Assembly: GCA_023700825.1 (NCBI GenBank)
Contig: JAMPYE010000296.1
Span: 1-5,949, forward strand
DNA from: Thermoanaerobaculia bacterium
Lineage (GTDB): Bacteria > Acidobacteriota > Thermoanaerobaculia > Gp7-AA8
Direction: 5' to 3'
Length of the DNA: 5,949 nucleotides
In this document: one piece after another, positions 1 through 5,949 of the stretch
Layout of the letters: every line of letters starts with the position of its first letter
How positions within the stretch are numbered: position 1 is the stretch's first letter
Made by a program: the position numbers and the translations under genes
The notes under the pieces: generated by a model
Told to the model about the DNA's origin: nothing
Database searches by the model: none
The model's input: only the letters and a program-made list of their open reading frames with translations

Positions 1-1812
1 AAGTACTACTACTACGGACGGACCGTGGAAGGGCTGCAGTATCCGATCCGCTGCCGCAAGGCGGCTGGCGCGAACGGCGAGCTCGACGAGACAGCGACCG
101 AGGAAGTTCTGCTCGACCAGAACGAGATGGCGAAAGGGATGAAGTTCCTTTCGATCGGCCTCTTCGAAGTCAGCGACGACGACACGTCGCTCCTCTACAG
201 CACCGACAGCACCGGCTACCGACAGTACCAGCTCTTCCGAAAGAACCTGGCCACCGGCAAGGTCGAGGGGCCGCTCGCCGAGCGCGTCACGAACGCCGTC
301 TGGGCCGCTGACAACGCGACGGTTTTCTACGTCACCGAGGATGCCGGCACGAAGCGTTCGGACACGCTATGGCGGCTCGATGCCGGCGCGGCTCCGCAGA
401 AAGTCGCCGAGGAGAAGGATCCTCTCTTCGATCTCCGGCTCGAGAGGACGAGGGACAGGAAGTTCATCGTCGTCGCCTCCACGGCGACCGACACGTGGGA
501 GAGTCGCGTGCTCGACGCGGGCAAGCCCCAGGAAGAATTCAAAGTCGTCCTGCCGCGCGAGAAGGGGCACAAGTACGACGTGGACCACCGCGACGGGCTC
601 TTCTACATCCGGACGAATCGCAACGCGCGCAACTTTCGTATCGTGACCGCGCCGGTCGCCGATGCGTCGCCCGCGAGCTGGAAGCCCTTCCTCGACCACG
701 ACAAGGACGTGCTCGTCTCGGGCATCGACCTGTTCCGGGACTTCGCGGTCGTGTCGGACAAGAAGGCGGGGCTCAACCGCCTTCGCCTCTACGACTTCTC
801 GACGAAGAAGTGGCGCGAGATGAGCTTCCCGGAGCCGGTCTACATGCTGTGGCCGGCCGGTACGCCCGAGTACACGTCGGTGAAGTTCCGCTACTCCTAC
901 CAGAGCTTCACGACTCCGCCGAGCGTCTTCGACGTCGACATGGCCAGCGGCGACTCGACGCTTCTCAAGCGACAGGAAGTCCTCGGCGGCTACGACCCGG
1001 CGAAGTACGCCTCGGAGCGCCTCTGGGCGACGGCGCGCGACGGAGTGAAGGTGCCGATCAGCATCGTCTACCGGAAGGATGTGAAGCGCGACGGCAAGGC
1101 GCCGCTGCTGCTCTACGGCTACGGCTCGTACGGCTATGGCCAGAGTGCGTCGTTCGACGCGAGGCGACTGAGCCTTCTGGACCGCGGCGTCGCCTTCGCG
1201 CTCGCGCACGTCCGCGGCGGCAACGAGATGGGTGAGGCCTGGCACGACGATGGGATGCTGATGAAGAAGCAGAACACGTTCTTCGACTTCGTCGACATCG
1301 CCGACTACCTGGTGAAGAACAAGTGGACCTCGAAGGACCGTCTGATCATCGAGGGCGGCAGCGCCGGAGGCCTCCTGATGGGCGCGGTCGTGAATCTCCG
1401 GCCCGATCTCTTCAAGGCGGTCCACGCCTCGGTGCCGTTCGTCGACGTGATGAACACGATGATGGACCCGAGCCTCCCGCTCACCGTCGGCGAGTACCTC
1501 GAGTGGGGGAACCCGAACGAGAAGGCGGCCTTCGACTACATGATGTCGTACAGCCCGTACGACAATCTCAGGAAGGGCGCGTATCCGGCGATTCTCGTCA
1601 CGACGAGCTACAACGACAGCCAGGTGATGTACTGGGAGCCCGCGAAATACGTGGCGAAGCTGCGGACCCTAAAGACCGACAAGAACGAACTTCTGCTCAA
1701 GTGCCGGATGCAGCCCGCCGGCCACGGCGGAGCGTCGGGCCGCTACGACGCGCTGAAGGAGAAGGCCTTCGAGTACGCATGGATGCTCGCGCAGGTGGGG
1801 ATCACGAAGTAG
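1..1812 (+). CDS. ptrB: S9A serine peptidase, oligopeptidase B-like (5' end outside window)
   Basis: Hydrolyses short peptides. Classical oligopeptidase B cuts after Arg or Lys. The reading frame is open from base 1 (KYYYYGRTVEGLQYPIRCRK), and that tyrosine-rich start matches an internal part of the family, so the GTG at 25 is not the real start. 603 residues are visible; the family is about 690-720, so roughly 100 are missing, and any signal peptide cannot be judged. Fragment residues 1 to about 330 are the beta-propeller part and about 335-603 the alpha/beta-hydrolase part. Landmarks are YGYGSYG (372-378), HVRGGNEMGEAW, GGSAGG with Ser454, NDSQV with Asp539 and GHGG with His575. Ser-to-Asp spacing (85) equals that in E. 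coli PtrB as I remember it, and Asp-to-His (36) differs by one. The LSLLDRG, PFVDV and SPYDN blocks also agree. Acidic residues that set dibasic preference in enterobacterial enzymes are mostly missing (see findings). It ends with TAG, 4 nt from the stop of the converging neighbour. The family is certain; true trypsin-like specificity is not. Confidence 0.93.
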   Translation, partial: KYYYYGRTVEGLQYPIRCRKAAGANGELDETATEEVLLDQNEMAKGMKFLSIGLFEVSDDDTSLLYSTDSTGYRQYQLFRKNLATGKVEGPLAERVTNAVWAADNATVFYVTEDAGTKRSDTLWRLDAGAAPQKVAEEKDPLFDLRLERTRDRKFIVVASTATDTWESRVLDAGKPQEEFKVVLPREKGHKYDVDHRDGLFYIRTNRNARNFRIVTAPVADASPASWKPFLDHDKDVLVSGIDLFRDFAVVSDKKAGLNRLRLYDFSTKKWREMSFPEPVYMLWPAGTPEYTSVKFRYSYQSFTTPPSVFDVDMASGDSTLLKRQEVLGGYDPAKYASERLWATARDGVKVPISIVYRKDVKRDGKAPLLLYGYGSYGYGQSASFDARRLSLLDRGVAFALAHVRGGNEMGEAWHDDGMLMKKQNTFFDFVDIADYLVKNKWTSKDRLIIEGGSAGGLLMGAVVNLRPDLFKAVHASVPFVDVMNTMMDPSLPLTVGEYLEWGNPNEKAAFDYMMSYSPYDNLRKGAYPAILVTTSYNDSQVMYWEPAKYVAKLRTLKTDKNELLLKCRMQPAGHGGASGRYDALKEKAFEYAWMLAQVGITK

Positions 1813-1816
1813 GCCG

Positions 1817-2755
1817 TCATCTCGCCGCGATCAACTCCGCGGGCGTGACGAAGCGACAATCGCGCGTCGTCGCGAGCTTCAGGAGAAGGCGGAAGTTCTC
1901 CTCGCAGTCCTTTTTCTGCTCGTGTCTGATCGTGACGTCGGTCCTTGCGACCGGAGCAAGCCACCCGTTCGTGGAACTCTTCCGTAGAATGTAGCCGAAG
2001 GCGTCGGGCGTGAAGCAGAGGTTCAGGGCGATGCAGATGGGTCGAGCGTTTTTCGGGAGCCCCAGGCTGGCGGCGGGCAGGAAGCCTGTGGAGATCGGCA
2101 GCAGCCAGATGTCCCGGCGCTGGAAGGCGTAGCGCCTCAGGTAGTTGGCGCGCGCCGGTCGGAACGGGCTTCGCCAGACTGCGCGGTAATCGGGCATCCA
2201 CCCGCTGAATTTCTCCTTCGTCCGCGCGTACGGGGATCCTGTCTGCCCGGGCTCCAGCGTCAGGTCGTATCGAATTCCGAGGTCTTCGAGGAGCTGGATG
2301 GTCGACTCGTTCATCCAGTGATCGCCGAATCGAAAACTGCGGCAGGGCCTGCCGAACGATTCCTCGAACGCTGCCGCTCCCTTCCTGACGCAGGTCTCCA
2401 CCCATGCTTGATCGGCGTACTCGGCGACCCAGTCGTGGTCCGCCTCGCTCCACTTCCACGAGTGCACGTGCAGGCCTAACTCGTCTCCGTGCGCTTCGAT
2501 CGCATCGAAGAGCTCTCTGTTGCGTCCGGCCGCCCAGGAACAGTCACCGTAGACCGACTCGATCTGCGGGTCCATCCGGACGAACCACGAGAAGTGAACG
2601 GGGGTGCCCGTGCGCGACTCCAGTTGCCGTCGCAGCCCCTGGAACAGCTCGACACTCTCTTCGAAGCCGCGCCAGTCCGCAGGCTGGCGAATCGTGCGCT
2701 CGTCAGGCTCCACGTCGATGATCAGAACGACGGGGAGTTGCCTTCTCAATCGCAT
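1817..2755 (-). CDS. NodB-like polysaccharide deacetylase-family protein
   Basis: Probably a metal-dependent carbohydrate esterase or amidase with a NodB-like barrel; the substrate is unknown. The protein has 312 residues, ATG to TGA. Family-like segments in order are: LPVVLIIDVEPDE (residues 7-19, strand 1 with D14 and E16 where canonical members carry the Asp-Asp motif); HFSWFVRMDPQIESVYGD (54-71); ELGLHVHSW (92-100, the GHEIGxH-type motif with H96 and H98); SFRFGDHWMN (140-149, R142 at the motif 3 arginine position); and LEDLGIRYDLTLEPG (156-170). There is no signal peptide or membrane segment, so it is likely cytosolic, unlike most cell-wall deacetylases. The open frame continues far upstream, but that part is antisense-like low-complexity Arg/Ala/Gly sequence inside the neighbouring gene. 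The ATG at 2755 sits 8 nt after that gene's stop, has no good Shine-Dalgarno, and is probably reached by translational coupling. A TTG at 2767 is an alternative start. The superfamily is likely; the activity is open. Confidence 0.8.
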   Translation of the reverse strand: MRLRRQLPVVLIIDVEPDERTIRQPADWRGFEESVELFQGLRRQLESRTGTPVHFSWFVRMDPQIESVYGDCSWAAGRNRELFDAIEAHGDELGLHVHSWKWSEADHDWVAEYADQAWVETCVRKGAAAFEESFGRPCRSFRFGDHWMNESTIQLLEDLGIRYDLTLEPGQTGSPYARTKEKFSGWMPDYRAVWRSPFRPARANYLRRYAFQRRDIWLLPISTGFLPAASLGLPKNARPICIALNLCFTPDAFGYILRKSSTNGWLAPVARTDVTIRHEQKKDCEENFRLLLKLATTRDCRFVTPAELIAAR

Positions 2756-2763
2756 TCGCCCGA

Positions 2764-4533
2764 TCAACCGATCTCGAGCCAGCTGAACCAGACCGGATGG
2801 TTCGCCTTGTACCACTCGAGCACGGTCCGGATCCTCGCCCTCTTCTCCGCGGGCATGACGCTGTCGTCGACCCGGTCGAAGAAGACGCGGATCGTCTCGC
2901 CGTCGTGCTCGAGCGCCTGGGAGAACATCGTCTGCAGCTCGTTGCGGATGCGGCCCGAGTCGGAGATCTTGACCGGCCGCGTCGTGTGGTCGACGCCGCT
3001 GATGAACCGGACGAGCAGCGGGCTGAAGACGTGCCGCATCTGGTCGAACGGCTCCATCATCCGGAGCGTGAACGTGACGATCGCCGAAGCGTTGCGCGTC
3101 GCGAGGCGCGTCGTGACGCGGTAGACGCCGTCCGACACCTTCGTCACGCCCTTGCTCCCCGTGTAGGGATCGTCGCCCATGTAGCCGATGCAGGCGAGCA
3201 CGCTCCACTGCTTCTCGGGAGAGAAGTCGTCGGCACGCAGTACCTCTTTCCCCATCGGCATGTTCGCGACCTCCGCCTCGCGGATCGCCTCGGCGTACGT
3301 CGCGATCTTCGCGGCGTCGACGCCGCGCTCGCCGTAGACCTCGCGCACGCTCGCCTCGAAGCCTGGGTCGTCGGGATGCAGGTGCATCAATCGCCCTTCC
3401 TCGCGGCACGGCAGCTCGAAGGTCGACGAGAAAGGGACCATCGTCGCGTCGACGTCGAGCACCTCGGCGAGGCTCGTCGCCTGCACCGCCTCAGCCGTCG
3501 CCGCGTAGCCGTCGCAGAGGAACACGTGTGTCGCGCCGCCCGCGTCTTTCCAGCTGCCGACCATGAACGTCGGGGCGTACGTGCCGGAGTCGGTGAAGAC
3601 CGGGATGCCCGTCGGTCCCTTCCACCCGTCCTCGACGAGGTGGACGCCTAACGCTCCCCATTCCGCCCAGAGGTCGCCGAGCCTTGCCTGGCGGCTCTTG
3701 CCGCGGAGAGTCCAGACGTGGATGTTCTCGCGCTGAATCCCGGGGTATGCCGTTTCGATCGCTTCGACGACGCGGCTCCGCGGCGCGCGGAAGTCGAGCA
3801 GCACCGACGTGCGCTCCGCGGCCACGACGACCGGCTTCGGCACGGTGAGGCATCCCATGTACGCCTCGTACGGCTTCGCCATGCGGAGAGGCGCGTCGAA
3901 GACGTGAAGGACCGCCATCGGCCCCGTCTCGTGCCCCTCGGCGAAGCGCGAGGTGCACTCCAGCGTATCGACGGCCGCACCCCAGATCGTGATCCCCCGG
4001 TCCTGAAGCCATCCGTAGAAGTGTTCGAACGTATGGCCCGGCTCGTTGAGCAACCGCCTGACACGCCGGTCGACCGTTCTCGCGACCTCGGGTCTGGCGT
4101 AGACGCGGCCGAAGCCGAGCAGCGGATTCGCGCCCATCTCCGGCGTCTCGCCGGCCTTCGGCATCAGTCCTTCGCCGAGGCTGACCATGAGCGCGTGATT
4201 CTCCGGGAGGGTGCGCGTGAGATGCCAGAGCCCCTCGCTCATGACGTACGCGCTGATCGCGTCGGCACCCTTCTTCACCTGGTTCAGGCCGGCCTTGTCC
4301 TTCCCGGCACCGCCGCCGAAGTCGCCGAACAAGCGCGTTCCGAGCGCCGTCGTGGCTGCCGTGAGCGCGAGGCAGCGCGTGATGCCGCGCGGCGTGAACG
4401 ACAGGTCGTAGACGGGTTCGGCCTGGGCGCGCTGCACCTCGACGTCTTCGAGCCAGAGGTGAAAGCGAAGCAGCACCGGTCGGGTGTCGAACACCCACTG
4501 CGCGATCGTGTTGCGCTTTTCGAGGTTTTCCAA
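2764..4533 (-). CDS. Uncharacterised 589-residue protein, TTG start
   Basis: I do not recognise this protein. From the TTG at 4533 it reads MENLEKRNTIAQWVF and ends WFSWLEIG with TGA. Its composition is that of a soluble, globular, mixed alpha/beta protein, with no signal peptide, transmembrane helix or repeats. Dense, conserved-looking segments are: FTPRGITRCLALTAATTALG (46-65); a glycine-rich stretch LFGDFGGGAGKDKAG (68-82); LPENHALMVSLGEGLMPKAGE (109-129); ENIHVWTLRGKSRQARLGDLW (269-289); VHLVEDGW (297-304); PVFTDSGTYAPTFMVGSW (311-328); HVFLCDGYAATAEA (336-349); LMHLHPDDPG (382-391); and YMGDDPYTGSKG (451-462). Charged or histidine residues inside the Gly-rich, TDSGTY and HLHPDD stretches could form a ligand site; that is inference. 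It lies 8 nt upstream of the deacetylase-like gene, so the two are probably one operon, and it diverges from the kinase. The frame is supported by G/C-rich third codon positions and protein-like sequence. Long opposite-strand frames here are Arg/Asp/Val-rich shadows. Confidence 0.85.
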   Translation of the reverse strand: MENLEKRNTIAQWVFDTRPVLLRFHLWLEDVEVQRAQAEPVYDLSFTPRGITRCLALTAATTALGTRLFGDFGGGAGKDKAGLNQVKKGADAISAYVMSEGLWHLTRTLPENHALMVSLGEGLMPKAGETPEMGANPLLGFGRVYARPEVARTVDRRVRRLLNEPGHTFEHFYGWLQDRGITIWGAAVDTLECTSRFAEGHETGPMAVLHVFDAPLRMAKPYEAYMGCLTVPKPVVVAAERTSVLLDFRAPRSRVVEAIETAYPGIQRENIHVWTLRGKSRQARLGDLWAEWGALGVHLVEDGWKGPTGIPVFTDSGTYAPTFMVGSWKDAGGATHVFLCDGYAATAEAVQATSLAEVLDVDATMVPFSSTFELPCREEGRLMHLHPDDPGFEASVREVYGERGVDAAKIATYAEAIREAEVANMPMGKEVLRADDFSPEKQWSVLACIGYMGDDPYTGSKGVTKVSDGVYRVTTRLATRNASAIVTFTLRMMEPFDQMRHVFSPLLVRFISGVDHTTRPVKISDSGRIRNELQTMFSQALEHDGETIRVFFDRVDDSVMPAEKRARIRTVLEWYKANHPVWFSWLEIG

Positions 4534-4547
4534 GTAAGTCCCCTTCC
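4534..4547 (-). promoter_or_regulatory. Ribosome binding site deciding the TTG start
   Basis: Read on the minus strand, the 5' leader has GGAAGGGG (plus positions 4540-4547), then the six bases ACTTAC, then TTG at 4533-4531. This near-ideal Shine-Dalgarno and spacing is why TTG is preferred over the ATG at 4701. The extra 56 codons from that ATG give an Arg/Ser-rich stretch unlike the rest of the protein. Confidence 0.75.
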
Positions 4548-4734
4548 GAAGTCGTCGTGGTGCCGATTCTAGCGTTATCGCCGGCATTGCGCGCGGCAGG
4601 CTCGCGGAAACGGGGCTCCGTCGCTCGCTCGTCGAGCGCGCTACGGAACATGACTTGCGAGTGCCGAGGACAACCCGCTGGTGGAAGAAGGAATCGTTCA
4701 TCGCCCGGGAGGGCTGGCAACTCGCGGAGGGCAG

Positions 4735-4752
4735 GTATATCCAGCGATATAC
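4735..4752. repeat. Perfect inverted repeat, candidate operator
   Basis: GTATATC-CAGC-GATATAC has 7-base arms that are exact reverse complements around a 4-base spacer. It lies near the middle of the divergent gap, 201 nt from the TTG of the minus-strand operon and 215 nt from the kinase ATG. The size and AT-rich arms suit a dimeric helix-turn-helix repressor, but no regulator gene is in view. It could equally be a fortuitous palindrome overlapping -10 elements. Confidence 0.4.
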
Positions 4753-4759
4753 GAACGAT

Positions 4760-4778
4760 CGGATGCCATAAACATCCG
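4760..4778. repeat. Short inverted repeat (6-base arms, 7-base loop)
   Basis: CGGATG-CCATAAA-CATCCG starts 7 nt after the first inverted repeat. If transcribed it would form a small hairpin; no T-tract follows, so it does not look like a terminator. A weaker repeat, ATCGA...TCGAT, lies at 4796-4812. The biological role is unknown, and chance is a real alternative at this arm length. Confidence 0.35.
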
Positions 4779-4950
4779 CACATCGAGTAGCATTGATCGA
4801 CCCTGAATCGATGAAGTACCGGCTGCGAGCGACCGCTTCGCCTGCTTCGGATCCGGCATCGCACGAAGGCGAGGAAGTCGCGATTTCCAGGAACCTGCTT
4901 CACTGCCGGCCAATGCGCGCAGAGCCGTTTTCCGGCAAGTTCGTTTCGCT

Positions 4951-4970
4951 CAGGAGAATCGAATCGAATG
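4951..4970 (+). promoter_or_regulatory. Kinase ribosome binding site with pentamer repeat up to the start codon
   Basis: CAGGAG (4951-4956) is followed by GAATC-GAATC-GAATG (4956-4970), with the ATG forming the end of the third pentamer. The GGAG-to-ATG spacer is 11 nt, longer than the usual 5-9. Removing one pentamer would give 6 nt. No other start in this frame has a better site. Confidence 0.45.
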
Positions 4971-5949
4971 ATCGGTAGAACCATCGGCCACTACAAGATC
5001 ACCTCGAAGCTCGGGACTGGCGGCATGGGCGTCGTCTACGAGGCGGAAGACACTGTTCTCGGCCGCCACGTCGCGCTCAAGTTCCTTCCGCCCGAGCTCG
5101 CGCAGGACGAAGCGGCACTTCAGCGTTTCCAGCGGGAAGCCCGCGCGGCCTCGGCACTCAACCATCCCAACATCTGCACGATCCACGCGATCGACCAGCA
5201 CGAGTCGGAGCACTTCATCGTGATGGAGCTCCTCGAGGGCGAGACGCTCGCGGAGGTGCTCCGGCGCGGGCCGGTGGAGACGCGCGAGCTTCTCTCCGTC
5301 GCTCTGCAGCTGATCGACGCGCTCGAAACCGCCCACTCGAAGGGGATCATCCACCGCGATCTGAAGCCGGCGAACATCTTCGTCACGTCGCGCAAGCAGG
5401 TGAAGATCCTCGATTTCGGCCTGGCGAAGATGGACCTCAAGCGCGCCGTCGACCCGGGGGCGACCGACATTCGCAAGGACGAGCTGACGATGGCCGGCAC
5501 GACGGTGGGCACCGTCTCGTACATGTCACCCGAGCAGGCGCGCGGGCAGATCACCGACGCGCGCAGCGACATCTTCTCCCTCGGCGTCGTGCTCTACCAG
5601 ATGGCGACCGGGGTGCTTCCTTTCCCGGGCGAGACCTCGGCCGTCATTTTCGAGGCGCTGCTCTCCCGCGATCCGAAGCCGCCGACCGAGGTCGTGTCCT
5701 CGCTTCCTGCCGAGCTCAATCGCATCCTGGCGCAGGCGCTGGAGAAGGACCGCTCGTATCGTTACCAGACCGCCACGGAACTGCGCACTGCGCTGCTGCG
5801 GTTGCGCCGCGACCTGGAGTCGGGCGGGCGTCCTGCGGCGGAGAGCTCCGGCGGACGCACGGCGGCACAACAGGCGGACGAGAAGTCGGTCGCGGTCCTC
5901 TACTTCGAGAACCTGAGCGGGGTGAAGGAGGACGAGTACTTCCGCGACG
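4968..5949 (+). CDS. Hanks-type Ser/Thr protein kinase with C-terminal TolB/FlgO-like domain start (3' end outside window)
   Basis: Phosphorylates Ser/Thr on proteins, probably for signalling. 327 codons are visible from the ATG. Kinase landmarks by residue: glycine loop LGTGGMGVVYEAED (15-28); VALKFLP with Lys38; Glu57 of helix C in RFQREARAASALNHPNI; hinge IVMELLEGETL (84-94); catalytic loop IIHRDLKPANI (127-137) with Asp131; DFG at 149-151; an activation loop with Thr174, 178, 179 and 182, then YMSPEQARG (185-193) as the P+1/APE part; DIFSLGVVLYQMATGVLPF (201-219); and KDRSYRYQTATELRTAL at the domain end (260-276). All catalytic residues are intact. A short Gly/Ser/Ala linker (285-303) leads to KSVAVLYFENLSGVKEDEYF (306-325), the usual opening of the TolB/FlgO-like module; TPR repeats often follow in such proteins, but that is beyond the window. 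No membrane segment is seen so far. GGAG at 4953-4956, 11 nt before the ATG, is the only ribosome-binding candidate and is rather distant. Confidence 0.95.
   Translation, partial: MIGRTIGHYKITSKLGTGGMGVVYEAEDTVLGRHVALKFLPPELAQDEAALQRFQREARAASALNHPNICTIHAIDQHESEHFIVMELLEGETLAEVLRRGPVETRELLSVALQLIDALETAHSKGIIHRDLKPANIFVTSRKQVKILDFGLAKMDLKRAVDPGATDIRKDELTMAGTTVGTVSYMSPEQARGQITDARSDIFSLGVVLYQMATGVLPFPGETSAVIFEALLSRDPKPPTEVVSSLPAELNRILAQALEKDRSYRYQTATELRTALLRLRRDLESGGRPAAESSGGRTAAQQADEKSVAVLYFENLSGVKEDEYFRD

Larger units (their letters stand above)
4534..4967. promoter_or_regulatory. Divergent intergenic region, probably promoters of both flanking genes
   Basis: This 434-nt gap separates the minus-strand operon from the plus-strand kinase, so it must hold promoters for both directions. 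Most of it is GC-rich and featureless. Bases of about 4735-4800 are visibly richer in A and T and hold two inverted repeats, listed separately. I find no convincing TTGACA/TATAAT pair on either strand; TATATC occurs once per strand inside the first inverted repeat and matches four of six bases of a -10 box. Short open frames in this gap (4557-4790 and 4793-4978 plus, 4698-4913 minus) lack protein-like composition, and the 4793-4978 one overlaps the kinase start, so I call no gene. Confidence 0.55.

Noticed and set aside
4..15. Four tandem TAC triplets at the window start
   Set aside because: They encode the Tyr-rich segment conserved in oligopeptidase B-like proteins, so coding constraint explains them.
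367..1425. Long minus-strand open frame opposite the peptidase
   Set aside because: It is rich in Arg, Val, Asp, Glu and His with no recognisable fold, typical of the antisense of a GC-rich gene, and it opposes a certain peptidase reading.
2756..3409. N-terminal extension of the deacetylase-like frame
   Set aside because: It overlaps the 589-residue gene in another frame and reads as Arg/Gly/Ala-rich low-complexity sequence; family similarity begins only after the ATG at 2755.
4180..4220. Resemblance of LPENHALMVSLGEGL to the LPENRxYLVAAGL segment of nicotinate phosphoribosyltransferases
   Set aside because: The similarity is confined to a few residues, and I could not find the rest of that family's active-site motifs in a consistent order; too weak to base a function on.
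2797..4572. Plus-strand open frames 2797-3651 and 3718-4572
   Set aside because: Composition is dominated by Arg, Val, Asp and His without protein-like segments; they mirror the real minus-strand gene.
4793..4978. Possible small gene of 61 codons just before the kinase
   Set aside because: No ribosome binding site, no recognisable sequence, an 11-nt overlap with the kinase start and coverage of the likely leader region.
3491..4984. Second long minus-strand frame overlapping the 589-residue gene
   Set aside because: Arg/Gly/Ala-rich out-of-frame shadow, and it crosses the kinase start and the intergenic region without a ribosome binding site.

Overview
This is a GC-rich bacterial window holding four protein-coding genes, two of them cut by the window edges. 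I see no rRNA, tRNA, mobile element or CRISPR array. A soil-type Acidobacteriota genome (or a relative such as Gemmatimonadota) fits best. The main reason is the Hanks-type kinase, whose N-terminus and catalytic-loop wording and TolB-like continuation (KSVAVLYFENLSG...) are very common there. An oligopeptidase B-like S9 peptidase beside it also fits. This placement is inference, because no phylogenetic marker is present.

Layout. (1) Positions 1-1812, plus strand: the last 603 codons of an S9A serine peptidase of the oligopeptidase B type, with the Ser/Asp/His triad intact. (2) Positions 1817-2755, minus strand: a 312-residue cytosolic protein with NodB/polysaccharide-deacetylase-like sequence features. 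It converges on the peptidase with only 4 nt between the stop codons. (3) Positions 2764-4533, minus strand: a 589-residue protein I do not recognise, most likely starting at TTG behind a strong ribosome binding site. Its stop lies 8 nt before the start of gene 2, so the two probably form an operon transcribed 3 then 2. (4) Positions 4534-4967: a 434-nt divergent intergenic region with an AT-richer centre and two short inverted repeats. (5) Positions 4968-5949, plus strand: a Ser/Thr protein kinase with a complete catalytic domain, followed by the start of a TolB/FlgO-like domain that runs off the window.

Functional picture. The minus-strand pair is the least understood part: an orphan protein of nearly 600 residues apparently co-translated with a deacetylase-like enzyme that has an atypical metal motif. 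The pair and the kinase diverge from one control region that could be shared. The peptidase is convergent and probably unrelated in function. Its substrate-specificity residues differ from those of enterobacterial oligopeptidase B at three of the four positions compared. Nothing here is a recognisable defence, mobile or biosynthetic system. The best candidate for undescribed biology is the two-gene minus-strand unit.
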